NCBI GenBank assembly: GCA_963576735.1
Contig: OY755196.1
Coordinates: 6,243,912 to 6,307,911, forward strand
DNA from: Bedellia somnulentella
Taxonomy: Eukaryota > Arthropoda > Insecta > Lepidoptera > Bedelliidae
Length of the DNA: 64,000 nucleotides
Reading direction: 5' to 3'
How positions within the stretch are numbered: position 1 is the stretch's first letter; the number at the start of each line of letters is the position of its first letter. Positions 11,697 through 22,200 of the stretch are shown here, in pieces. Below the pieces are notes generated by a model that did not search any database, was not told the DNA's origin, and saw nothing but the letters and a program-made list of their open reading frames with translations. Made by a program: the position numbers and the translations under genes.

Positions 11697-12868
11697 CACG
11701 AACCTTTCAAACGACACTGATAAGATTGATGACCGCTTCGTAAACAAATAGTACACAATTTAAATTGAGTAACGTCGCGTACCCTACTATCAATATCTAA
11801 ATCTTTAAACTTTGCACATTCATGAACAAAATGGCTCTTGTTACATATGACACAAGGTTGACATCGTTTATTAACATTATCCGATGATGTAAAAAATGCT
11901 CTTACGTTTTTGTTATGGGAAATAGGCCTTTGTTCGTACTTGTCGTTTCGATTATAATGGGTTGTTTCTAAAATGTCTGCGCGACTTCGTAAAAATGTGT
12001 AAAATTGATCGAGTGTCGGTAATTCGAACAAACTGTTCTTATGTTCTTCCCACTTTCTACTCGTATTGGAATCTAACTTTGCTGAGGTAATAAATATTAA
12101 AAGAACATCCCATTGTTCGGTAGGAAGTCCCAAAGACTGTAGAGATCTTAAATTTTTAGATATGTGATCAATTAAGAAACGTAATGCCTTAAAAGATTCT
12201 TTGCTCATAGATTCAATACTTAATAATGACTTGAGATGATTATTTATAAGGATATTTTTGTTATTGTATCTCTCGCATAGTAGTTGCCACGCATTGTTGT
12301 AATTGTTTGCAGTAAACTCGAGTGATCTAATTACCACAGATGCACTACCCTCCAAACTAGACCTTAGATAATGAAATTTATTTATTAATGGTATGGATTC
12401 ATTTTGATTTATAAGAGAATCAAATGTGTCACGGAATTCGAGCCACTTTAAATAATTCCCATCAAATTTTGCTAAATCAATAGTGGGTAGTTTAATCGAG
12501 TTAAAAGAATGTGAACATGAACCAGCCACACTTTCATTAAGATTTGACTCTTTGTGAGAGGAAAACTTTTCAATTAAGTCTTGCGCAATGGAAAGAAGAG
12601 AATAGAATTGAGTTTCTATAGTATCTCTCTCAGTTAACTGTTCGTCCACGTTCGGCGACAGTATCTCTATTTCTGTCTGTAAGTTGTTAAAATCAGAGAG
12701 TAATTCTTGAAATTTTACCATTCTCATTGATAGATCCTTAATTTGAATTGAAGTTATTTTATCCGCCAATTGAATTAAAACATTTAAATGATCTTTAAAC
12801 TTAGTTAATCTACCTTTTATAATACTACGTTTCTTTAATAAATCTTTAAGCATGTCTTTTCCTTCCAT
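11697..12868 (-). CDS. gag: BEL/Pao gag
   Basis: It starts at MEGKDMLKD (12868) with an N-terminal coiled-coil, then the DUF1759-type capsid region: LPTIDLAKFDGNYLKWLEFRDTFDSLI is the conserved block (key residues L-P-x-F-x-G and W-x-x-F-x-D). LLCERYNN and two CCHC-like knuckles (CVICNKSHFVHEC and CTICLRSGHQSYQC) follow. The open frame continues 67 bases into the Harbinger terminus. It is the upstream partner of pol at 3521-7479. The C-terminal link to pol is not in frame. Confidence 0.85.
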
Positions 12869-12904
12869 TATAAATATTATAATAGAACAATTAACGTAGC
12901 ACAA

Positions 12905-13529
12905 GAAACGTTAAAATAACCAAACCTCCCAAAGCACTGTCTAGTACTTTATAATCCAACCGCCAATCTGTCTATGCGACGCGCGCGCCGATCACAACTT
13001 CAGCTAAAGGTATCGGCAGCAGCTGTAGTAGTCTGCTCGGAACACCCGAACTTTATTTGATGTTTTTCACTGAAATAGTCGGCAGTTGCGTGTAAATAAA
13101 TTTGAATTTTATGTATTATTTTGATGAAGGTAGTTAACAATGATAGGCAAAATAATTGTAAATGATAACGTCTAAATGATAAAACTTCAATAAGAAATTT
13201 GTGTAGTGATTGAAGTAGGGAAAAAAACTTGTCAATTTCGTCTGAGCCAATAAATTGGTTTAGGTTTGCTTGAAGTGCAAATAAAATGGAAATTGATAAA
13301 AATATAGTAGGTAGTTAAATAACTTATTATGTAAAAGATAATTGATTGATTTTGTAACGCTAAGGCCAAAGAGTGAATTAGACAATACGCTTTAAATTAA
13401 CAGCAAGATATTGTTTCAACACTTTGGGGCGATAAATATCTACACAACATGAATTGGAAAGACAGGAAAGGATAAGAATAGAAGGATGTAGGTAGGCCAA
13501 TACTTCCCTTGGGATGAACAAACAGATGC
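12905..13529. other. BEL 5' leader region, no gene
   Basis: The first 150 bp are upstream of gag and GC-richer; an LTR would be expected here, but I cannot match it to sequence beside pol. The remainder is AT-rich and featureless. Confidence 0.4.
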
Positions 13530-13752
13530 AGGCCTATCGCTGTTTTGTACGAATACACTGTCACATGACTAAGTACAACTCAGCCATGTGGGTTTCCTCA
13601 CGATGTTTTCCCTCACCGTTAGCAACCATGATAAATTAACCACACATATAACTTTAGAAAAGACAAATTGGTGTAGGCCCGTCCCAGGATTGGAACTCAC
13701 GCCCTTCTGTTTTTCGGGCGGGTGTTCTACCCACTGGACTATCATGAGCTAT
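13530..13752 (-). repeat. tRNA-derived SINE family B, copy 1 (truncated)
   Basis: Matches the full copy at 60460-60823 in reverse, from the tRNA-like head (GTGGGTAGAACACCCGC and GTTCCAATCCTGGG on the minus strand) to the GCCTGC...ATCGC block. The 3' tail is missing. Confidence 0.75.
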
Positions 13753-13977
13753 TATTTTAACAATGTACATGAACAATGGTTTCCGCACTAGGTTAAATCC
13801 TGTATAGCGGGTAACCTTACAAGATAGTTTTTTTTTAATTTAAACATTTCTTTTTTTTTATTAAGACTAAGTTTAACACTAAAAACCACACAGAAAAGCT
13901 ATGTGAATATTATTGCTATTTTATTAATTAAAAAATAATAGAAAAGAAACTTATACTAATAGAATTAATATGTCTGT

Positions 13978-14015
13978 GGGTGGTGTGTATGTATGGTGTG
14001 TGTGTGTGTTTGTGT
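13978..14015. repeat. (TG)n microsatellite
   Basis: GTGTGTATGTATGGTGTGTG-type dinucleotide run in an otherwise featureless gap (13753-14133). Confidence 0.7.
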
Positions 14016-14133
14016 GCAAGTTTATTTTTGAACGATTAGTACGTCTTCAGTTTCATCGTATGTCATACCAAACATTCTGTTATCACATTTTTTAATTTGT
14101 ATCTACTCTTATTTCAACGTATCTACTCATATT

Positions 14134-15187
14134 TCAACTTTTCATCACGGCATCAGAAAGTTTCTCATTAATAAGTGAATTTGAAAACACCGAGCAGGTG
14201 TCTGACAGTGAGACCCTATACTCTTCTAAATGTTCCTCGTTCGATTGATCCGACCTGCCCAATTTTGTAACAAGTTTTACTGGATCGGGTACCAGGAGAA
14301 CATTACCTTCCTCGTCTTGGATGACAAACATGCATACATACATACATACATATACTCACGCCGTTAATTCCCATTGGGGTAGGCAGAGACTATCGATCGC
14401 CACTTCGTACAATCCTGGCAAACCTCTCTGGCTTCGTCTACATCCATCAATCTTTTCATACGTGCTCTTTTTATCTTCATACTTCGGATGCCTGCCTTTT
14501 TGAGCACACTTTCAATTTGGTTCAAGTGTGTCTTTCGAGGCCGTCCTCTACTAACATTACCTTCCACATTAGCTCTATAGATACCTTTTACCAATTTCCT
14601 ACCATCCATCCTCTCGATGCGCCCAAACCACCTCATCTCATGACAAACTTCGAACAAAAATAGGTGTACTTGTAATATCTAAAATACTTAGATTCCATAT
14701 TAAATAATGTAGCTGTAAAAATGCCCAAATTCATGTTAAACCTGTCATCTCCTAATATTAAGCAGTCGTCCCCACTGATATACGCCGGACTTGCCTCCTC
14801 TTTGGGTAATAACGTTGCTAGTACAGCCATTAAATAAAAGGTCTTCATAGTTAAGGTGTTAGCATTCCCAGATTTACGTTGATAGCTAATTTTACAGCGT
14901 ATCTTGTTCTTTATGTCAACCAACGTTGTTCTACAATGCGAATTAATCCAAGCGTGAATGAATTGCTCATCAAATCCAAACTGACGTAGGAATTTCTCTT
15001 CGAATTGTAACATTAATTCTCCTTGTGATTTGTCGTACTTGGACACATCCACTTCCAGAGAAATAGCGTCATCGATCTTTAATCCCTTCTCAATGCATAT
15101 CTGCGAATTCTTTTCGTTCAGGTCTTCAGGAGCCGTTCCGGAATTAAACACTATATGAGGCAAAAACATCGGAACAAATCTATAATA
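14134..15187 (-). pseudogene. endogenous RNA-virus RdRp fragment (virga-like)
   Basis: The minus strand encodes the palm region of a positive-strand RNA-virus RNA-dependent RNA polymerase. Motif A is DVSKYDKSQ (ORF residues 41-49). Motif B is SGNANTLTMKT, where the usual Asn is Lys. Motif C is SGDDCLI. A downstream block holds PDPVKLVTKLGR then HLEEYR. The DxSKYDKSQ and QRKSG signatures are those of the alphavirus-like supergroup, closest to virga- or tobamo-like polymerases, known also from arthropod viruses. There is no helicase or capsid and no 5' half. An RTE LINE tail (14330-14639) interrupts it with a 9-bp duplication, and the reading frame is the same on both sides. It is therefore an integrated, non-retroviral virus relic, not a contaminant. 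Confidence 0.85.
14330..14639 (-). mobile_element. RTE-type LINE 3' fragment inside the RdRp relic
   Basis: Encodes an RTE-like ORF2 C-terminus: RWFGRIERMDGRKLVKGIYR, RGRPRKTHLNQIESVLKKAG, EAREVCQDCTKWRSIVSAYP, then a 3' end CTACCCCAATGGGAATTAAC and a (TATG)n tail. ATGACAAAC at 14321-14329 and 14640-14648 is the target duplication. It is 5'-truncated, as usual for target-primed insertion. Confidence 0.88.
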
Positions 15188-15246
15188 TTATAACTTAAAG
15201 ATACAAAACAACTAATAATTAGATTTAAAATTATATAAAAATACAT

Positions 15247-15383
15247 AACATAAACGTTCACGCCGTTTATCCCCGAAGGGGTTGGCAGAGGTACCGATAC
15301 TTCTGTGTCCAGAGAAATGTACCCACGTTTTGCATGGACAGTGTACTCACGTGATAGGGGGCAGGCCTATCACCGTATATATA
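15247..15383 (-). repeat. SINE family B, copy 2 (3' part only)
   Basis: Only the tail-proximal part is present: ATAACATAAACGTTCACGCC, CCCCGAAGGGGTTGGCAGAG, then CACGTGATAGGGGGCAGGCC. The head is missing. It bounds the 5' side of the RdRp relic. Confidence 0.8.
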
Positions 15384-15408
15384 AAAATAGATTGTTAAAA
15401 TAGATAAT

Positions 15409-15954
15409 TTGGATTTGCCGAAGTTTAGTGGAGATCTCACTGAGTGGCTTAGTTTTTGGAACATGTTCCAAAGCCTGGTGGATCGGAGGTCAGATTTGTC
15501 GCCAGCTCAGAAATTGGCCTACCTTCGTTCATCCCTGCGGGATGAGGCTTTGGACATGATGAGTCATCTCACTGTGACTGATGATAGTTATCCCACTGTT
15601 GTGGAACTTCTAACCCGAAGGTACCATAATGTAAGACGGCTTGCGGACCAGCATGTTGCTCGGATTCTCACCTTGTCCAGGATTTCTAACCTGAGTAGGT
15701 TGCGGGTGGACTTTTTGAATCCAATGCTGGTTTCTTTTAATGCATTGAAGATTCTCGACCTACCTGTAGATTTCTGGTCCTATTTATTATTACATATTGT
15801 GCTAGAGAAACTTCAACCCGAGTTAAAGGTTCGCTTCGAACACAAATTTGGAGGTGATAGTGCCTCTCATCTTCCTCCCTTTTCGGATTTGTTGCTTTTT
15901 CTGGAGAATGAGTGCCGGGTGGGAGACATTTCAGGGGTTCTTCCTAGTTCTTGA
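15409..15954 (+). pseudogene. BEL/Pao gag fragment
   Basis: The capsid block DLPKFSGDLTEWLSFWNMFQ matches the DUF1759 pattern of BEL/Pao gag, followed by KLAYLRSSLRDEA and LLTRRYHN. It lacks the N-terminal coiled coil and the zinc knuckles. It differs from the 11.7-kb and 53-kb copies, so a third BEL lineage is represented. Confidence 0.75.
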
Positions 15955-15989
15955 CTAGGGAGTCAGCCGGTTCGTGTGGAACCGAAGTC

Positions 15990-16246
15990 GTGGCGTGTGA
16001 ATCAGCCACGTTTGACCGAACGGAGAGATACCAGAGTTTATATGGCGCCGCCTCTATTTTGGAACAAGATGTGTACGTAGATGATATCTGCACTGGTGCC
16101 GATACAGAGGCCTCGTCTATTACGCTCAGAGATGAATTGATTGGCATTTTGAAATCGGCAGGTTATGAACTTGGAAAATGGTTATCTAACTCACCTGCTT
16201 TATTGTCTGGATTGCCTAGAGAGCACCAACAGGATCCTCACATTTT
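15990..16246 (+). pseudogene. BEL/Pao RT fragment
   Basis: Contains the RT motif-C block DVYVDDICTGADT followed by the BEL-type SAGYELGKWLSN. Unlike the pol at 3.5-7.5 kb, the YVDD box is intact, but almost all the rest of pol is gone. It follows the gag fragment in the same orientation, so the pair looks like one internally deleted element. It runs directly into a Gypsy gag start. Confidence 0.75.
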
Positions 16247-16254
16247 TACCTAAC

Positions 16255-17952
16255 ATGGATGTTAACAATGATGTTTTGGATAAGTTTTTGTCAATCTTAC
16301 AAAATGTTAGAGGGTTAGATAAGCCTAGACTTACTTTTAATGTTAACGTCATCCCAGAATTCGATCCAATGTTGAAAGACCAAACTGTTTTAACGTGGCT
16401 TACTAAGGTCGAAGAGTGTGCTGAAATTTATGGTTGGGACGATAGGGAAACGATTCATTATGCGCTCCCGAAGCTGACCGGGGTGGCAAAGACATGGTAC
16501 CAAGGTTTGCCATCCTTATTGTTTACTTGGTCCGAATGGAAGAGGAAGCTTATTGAGTCGTTTCCATGTCGTGAGGATTACGCTGAGCTTTTAACAGAAA
16601 TGTTGTCAAAGAAAGTTAAGTACGGTGAGTCCTTGGAGCACTATTATTACGCAAAGGTCAATTTATTGAACAGATGCAAAATTTATGGCAGGCAGGCAGT
16701 AGACTGTATTTTATATGGTATAGAAGATCGTGCGATAAAAGTCGGGGCTCAAGCTGCTCAATTCACCGAACCCGAACAGGTACTAAAATACTTTAGGACG
16801 GTAAAGGTAGGGCAAATTAGGGATCGTGACACTCGTAGTGACGAGAGATCGTACAATTCATCTAAACCCAGTACTTCCCGAGAAAACACAGGATCCTCTG
16901 ATATAATGTGTTTTAACTGTAACGAGACTGGGCACCGTAGTTCAAAATGCAGTAAACCGTCTGTCAAATGCTCATATTGTGAAAGAATGGGACATTTAGT
17001 AGAATACTGTTATAAAAAAAGGTTGGTGAAAAATCAGGAGAAGGATCAGGGACAAGGTAAGGATAAGAATGAGAAGCAGGTAGCAGAATTGACTATCGAC
17101 GATGCAAACAATAAGTACATGATAGATATTAAGGTTAATGGTGCGACAGTAAAATGTCATGTTGACTTAGGGAGCCAGTGCTCTTTGATTAGGACGGATA
17201 TTGTTAATAATCTCGGACTTAACATTGCACAATCTGAGAAGTTGCCTGTTCTAAGAGGCATTGGAGGTAATATTATTAAACCAGTTGGAATGGTTTCCTG
17301 TGCAGTTGAAGTTCAAGATATTGAAGAGGAAATCACCCTTTATGTTGTCGATGACTACGTTATTAATCAGCCCGTATTGCTAGGACATTCATTCACTGAA
17401 ATACCTGACATAGTCATTACAAAAACCCCAACTGAGTTAATATTCCAAAGAGTTTCAACTAACAAGGTCCATTTGAAGTCTTCCAAGCCCGGAAAATGCT
17501 TAATGCCGCTTCTCGTTGTATCATCGTCTTCTGTCACTGGTTCTGTGCTCGTCCATGGCTCACTGCGAGGTCCCGAAGGTAGCGAATATTATCTCATTCC
17601 CGGATGCTATGAAATTACTCGTGGTTGTAGCGCTCTTCTTATTTTAAATGTGTCTTTCGAAGACATAATAATTGATAATGGTTTGCTCATAACTCGTGCT
17701 ATTTACAGACAAGATAGCGGTGTTATTTTAAACAGTTGTAGCGTAGTTTTTGACAGTGAAGAAGTTGATAAGTCTATTAATTGCGGAGATAGTCTTAGCG
17801 GAGAAGAGCGTCTACAGCTGCAGGGACTATTGTCGAAGTATGGTGACTGTTTTTCTAAGGGCCTCGATGATCTTGGTTTTACTAATGCAACCGAGATGGT
17901 TATTGAATTAGAGGATTCACAGCCGGTGGTGTACCGACCTTACCGCATGTAG
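16255..17952 (+). CDS. Ty3/Gypsy gag-protease, truncated before RT
   Basis: Starts MDVNNDVLDKFLS; the same frame is open further upstream through BEL debris. The capsid region has WLTKVEECAEIY and ALPKLTGVAKTWYQGL. Two CCHC zinc knuckles follow (CFNCNETGHRSSKC and CSYCERMGHLVEYC), then an aspartic protease with HVDLGSQCSLI and LLGHSF. The frame stops where RT would start (PVVYRPYRM). The protease Asp is in a D-L-G-S rather than D-T/S-G context, which is atypical. There is no stop inside 560 codons. Confidence 0.82.
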   Translation: MDVNNDVLDKFLSILQNVRGLDKPRLTFNVNVIPEFDPMLKDQTVLTWLTKVEECAEIYGWDDRETIHYALPKLTGVAKTWYQGLPSLLFTWSEWKRKLIESFPCREDYAELLTEMLSKKVKYGESLEHYYYAKVNLLNRCKIYGRQAVDCILYGIEDRAIKVGAQAAQFTEPEQVLKYFRTVKVGQIRDRDTRSDERSYNSSKPSTSRENTGSSDIMCFNCNETGHRSSKCSKPSVKCSYCERMGHLVEYCYKKRLVKNQEKDQGQGKDKNEKQVAELTIDDANNKYMIDIKVNGATVKCHVDLGSQCSLIRTDIVNNLGLNIAQSEKLPVLRGIGGNIIKPVGMVSCAVEVQDIEEEITLYVVDDYVINQPVLLGHSFTEIPDIVITKTPTELIFQRVSTNKVHLKSSKPGKCLMPLLVVSSSSVTGSVLVHGSLRGPEGSEYYLIPGCYEITRGCSALLILNVSFEDIIIDNGLLITRAIYRQDSGVILNSCSVVFDSEEVDKSINCGDSLSGEERLQLQGLLSKYGDCFSKGLDDLGFTNATEMVIELEDSQPVVYRPYRM

Positions 17953-17968
17953 CCGATATTCAGGTAGG

Positions 17969-18468
17969 CATAAACACGACAGTGCATAAGACAACACAAA
18001 AAAGCCCATCGGAATTACTTTTTGGATTTAATATTCCCAACCGATCGCATGGTATTCTTAGTTCTATCATAAACGACACTCTTAACGTACCGAGTCCAGA
18101 AAAGCTACAAGATGTCAGAGAAAAAGCAAAAGAAAAGATCCAAGAACAGCAAGAAAAGGATACAGACAGATTTAACAAAAAAAGAAAACCAGGTAAAGTA
18201 TATGTAGAAGATGATCTAGTTAGGGTAGAAAGATAGGTACCCCATGACGGTAAATCTCATAAACTAGTTAATAAATATCAAGGACCTTATCGCGTAGTAA
18301 AAGTGCTCCCTAATGATCGCTATTTGATTGGAGATACGCCATTAACTAGAAAAGGCCGTAGGTACGAAGCTGTACGAAGTTGCGCTGGATAAAATCCAGC
18401 CGTGGCCTAATTTTGACAGAAACTTAGAATCAAGTGATGATAGTAATCTTAGTGCTAATGAAGACTGA
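17969..18468 (+). pseudogene. Ty3/Gypsy integrase C-terminal fragment
   Basis: The frame begins at the end of the catalytic core (KTTQKSPSELLFGF). It then has a coiled-coil stretch, KPGKVYVEDDLV, an in-frame stop (18234), and the GPY/F domain NKYQGPYRVVKVLPNDRYLI. A frameshift near 18375 precedes PWPNFD and an acidic tail. Confidence 0.78.
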
Positions 18469-18479
18469 TTTCTCTGTAA

Positions 18480-19030
18480 GTAACATTAATATAGTCTAAC
18501 ATTAAAATTTGTTCTTATAGTAGGTATAGTTAAAAAAAAAATTGAATAGAAAAATGCAATATAAAATAGACCTTAAATATTAAATAATGAATAAAATAGT
18601 AGAAATATTAAAAATAGAATTAAACGTTATGTAAAATTGTGTGAAAAGTTGTTGTGTAAAAAGTTGTTTAAAATTTGGTTACTCGTATTTTGAGTGTAAC
18701 AAATAAGTAGCAGTTTTTATTTTAGTTGTATTAATGTTTATTAAAGTTAAAGATTTTTCATAATTGATTTGTAATAAAAATTAATCAGGTTTGTTAATGA
18801 TTTAATATAACTAATTTATAATTTGGTACGATTAATTTCTAATTAAATAAAATTGATTTATAATTTAATATGATTAATCTTTAATTTTATTGGTTTATAA
18901 TTCAGCAATAAAATATTTTTATTCGTATTTACATTTGTATTTGAATTAAATTGCAAATGTAAAATTATTTTTATTGATTATTTTTTTATTGAAATATGTT
19001 ACAATGTTAATTGATTTTATTGTTTTATTG
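18480..19030. other. AT-rich stretch, possible Gypsy 3' end
   Basis: Very AT-rich with loosely repeated TTTATAATTxxxTATGATTAAT units. An LTR could lie here, but no second copy is visible for comparison. Confidence 0.35.
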
Positions 19031-19140
19031 TTGTAGAGAGGTTTGCCTGGATCATACAAAGTGGCGATTGATAGTCTCTGACTACCCCAATGGGAAATAA
19101 TGGCATGAGTACTCGTATATGTTTGTATATATATCTGCAT
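19031..19140 (+). repeat. RTE LINE 3' tail, short copy
   Basis: GAGAGGTTTGCCTGGATCAT then GTCTCTGACTACCCCAATGG and a decayed ATATGTxTGTAT tail. Same family as 14330-14639 and 53513-53704. Confidence 0.8.
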
Positions 19141-19268
19141 AACTTGGACCTACAATTTGAACAAAATTTTCGCAGCGTCATCTGAGTGATAATTAATTTG
19201 ATGTCTTCTTGTATTATCAGCTTAGCGATTTAGAAGCCTACTGAGATTTATAATAAAAAAGGACTTAC

Positions 19269-22200
19269 GCCAAAATTCAAAACAGTATACTTCAAACTGA
19301 CATCAGGGTCATCATCAAAGTTAAGATTTATAAACCAGCTAAAATCATCTGTAGTCCTGTTTACGTTCACAATGCTGATAGTGTCCCATTTTGTAGCAGC
19401 AGCAGCTTTCTCATAGACGCTCACCACTAGGAGACTGACATCATCATGATATTGTTGGGATGCGTGTTTCTCATCAGGAAGTATCACTGCTTCGACTTTG
19501 AAGTATTCAGTTTTATACACTATATGTGTTGTGCCGATCATAAGACTGAAATTTTTTATCAATTATGTCTCACTGGCAAAAATTTATAGAAAAATCGTAG
19601 TAAAAAGGATGTGTGCAGCAATTATTATATTAAAGATGTTAAGTACCTTGCGATTATAATTTTGTTATGTTGCAATATAATATTTTTGATATGATATTTT
19701 CTAAATATATTATCAACAATACCGTCCGATACACACCACAACTCACAAACACACACAATCGCGCACACACTAAACTTGCACATAGTACATACATAATAAA
19801 GCCTTTATTTCCCATTTTTACATAAACTTTATGGATTTTTATATTCTTTATATTATGTCGCAGGAAAATCGTCAAACTCGTTAACTTATAAGTTTCCTAG
19901 TGTTAGCGTCATTAATATTTTAATACGTCATTTTAGTCATGAGTACGTTATCCGGTCAATATACAGGTGTATTGACCGGTCAATGTTCAAGTATATTGAC
20001 CGGTCATGAGTCTGGTTCCAACTGTCAGGAAGTCATGAGTATAGTATAGCATTGACATGAGTTCAGTACGTCAACGGAGTGGTCATGAATACAGTTACAG
20101 GGAGGGGTAGGGCGCTCTTGTTTTTCGACACCTGACAGGCCGGCCAGTCTGTTCGTCGCAGCCGTGCGAAGTAGACGTCTAAGGTTCAAGTGCTAGAATT
20201 AATAAGTGAAGAGAGAAAGTGTTAAGTGCCAGTAAAGTTGAAATTAAATAAATAATTTCAAATTATAAGTGCTGTATCATTTCGGACTCCAATACTAGGA
20301 AACTTGTAAATTGACGGAAGTCCGTCAAACAGCAAACGAATTTACATCTTTCCTGATAGGTTTTAGGAAACTTGTAAAATAACGAACTCACCTCAGGAAA
20401 TTTGTAAGTGGGGATATTTTTTGACAAGTTTCCTAGTTTTGAATTTATAATTTAGGAAATTTGTAAGCCTCCTAATGGCTGGTAGTGAAGTTGTTAATAG
20501 AACCAGTTACTTATGATGATTGGTTAAGAAGTGAGTTGAGTAAAGAAAAAAACATGAATTTAAAGTGGTTTTACAACAATGTTTTTGATATTTTCAAATA
20601 TAAATGAGGAACTGGACTAAGAAGGCTTTTCTGGCCGTTAGTCTTACGTAATAATAAACGAAAACTACGAATAATTTATTACGATGACGGATTTTTAAAC
20701 TATTTTCCATTTGTTAATCTACCAACCTTCTGACGTGCTCTTCATACACTCACATCACAGTAGCGAATTACTACTAAAATCAGAAGGTGGCGCTGGGTAT
20801 GCAGCCACTTCACCTAACAATCACTTAAAAAGCCTTTGGTTTCCTATTAGGACAACCGCGGGATAAAATATTATGAATGTAGTTAATTTGTAAGAGTTTA
20901 AAATCTTACAAGCATCGGTTAAGAATAGCACTAACATATTTCTGGCGGTAACCTATAACAATGGATGTCATTGGAGGCGATGCGGTTGGAGACCTATCGC
21001 CAATAATGTTTACATTACAATACAATCTTTTCCCCTTTAACTTCCAAAAGTAGCTAAGAAATTTTTATTCCGACGGTCAGGCTACCCACCCTTTCTATGG
21101 ATTTATTGCCGCAAGTATAGGTATGTATGTATCGGTATAAAATCGCTCTTTAAAAAAAAGGTACTTCATACTTCATAACAATAAAGTATGACGGTGTATA
21201 CTTAAACAATTTATCCATACTAATATTATAAATGGGAAAGTGAGTTTGTTTGTTTGTTTATTTGTTCCGCTTTCACGCCATAACTACGAAACCGATACCC
21301 TTGAAATTTTGCAGACGTATAGTTAGAAGCCTGGATTAAATAATAGGATACTTTTTATCCCGGAAAAATTTATGTTCCCGAGGGAAAACAAAAATATTGT
21401 ATGCTTGCTGGATGTATTGGAGATGGCGCTGTGTGTCGTTTAAAACAAAGTAATATATTGCAAACTAATATAAACATGTAAATTTAGAAGCTAAATGATA
21501 CGATGATGAATCCACGAAAATGAGAAATATGCAAGGGTTCCCACAGGAGCATCAAAAAACCTTAACTCATATCTGGCTCAACATATTGCAGCGAATATTT
21601 TTTTTATCGATGGATTTAAAATCAGACTCTTCGTTAATGGTCATTTTGGAAAGATTAAGATTAATTAAGGGGTTTCTTCCATTTTCATAAAAATAAGTGT
21701 ACGTTTAAATGACAAATTTGTTGGTTAATAGTAAGATTTATAAAAAATAAAGCTTAAAAAAAATTTACGCCGCCGGTAACGTCTCCGTGGCGAAGCGGTA
21801 TAACTATCTACTATGAATATTTAATTAAAACTATTATGAATTAATCGTCTTGAATTCGTATCTCAGGTGATTCATGCTTTTTGTATTATTATTTTTGTTT
21901 TGTTAGCTTAGAATAGCAATATGTAAAAAAAATAGCAAGCACTATCCCTTCACTTTAGCGATTATTTTGGATGGAGATCCACCACTAACCATCCCCATAT
22001 TCGCTCGCAATCGCTGCAAGCTCTCCCACTATCACGAACGATCAGTGTAGGGGCAGCATAGGGCCGCCGCCGCCGAAGCGCCCAACTACTATCCGTATTT
22101 TTACTTACTAAAGATATTCTCATTTCTGATCATAGGTTGGTTCAGAATGGGTTGTTTCATGATTTTTATGAGAAATTAAACAGGATTTTTTTGGAACTCA

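Larger units (their letters stand above)
3521..12868 (-). mobile_element. BEL/Pao LTR retrotransposon, split by a Harbinger insertion
   Basis: Gag (12868-11697) and pol (7479-3521) lie in the same orientation and are separated only by the 4.2-kb Harbinger element and its duplicated TTA. No LTR pair was recognised by eye: the stretches beside pol (about 3300-3520) and gag (12905-13400) do not match each other. After mental removal of the insertion, gag and pol differ in frame by one base, and the usual short histidine-rich link after the last zinc knuckle is absent, so the element was already damaged or has changed since. BEL/Pao elements are old retroelement copies; only their layout and breaks are described here. 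Confidence 0.85.
16255..18468 (+). mobile_element. internally deleted Ty3/Gypsy retrotransposon
   Basis: Gag-protease (16255-17952) and the integrase C-terminus (17969-18468) are present in order, but nearly all of RT, RNase H and the integrase catalytic core are missing between about 17952 and 17969. No LTR pair was recognised: the 3' side is AT-rich and the 5' side is BEL debris. Confidence 0.8.

Noticed and set aside
14330..14657. LINE tail as part of the viral protein
   Set aside because: RWFGRIERM and RGRPRKT are RTE LINE blocks and the piece is bounded by a 9-bp duplication.
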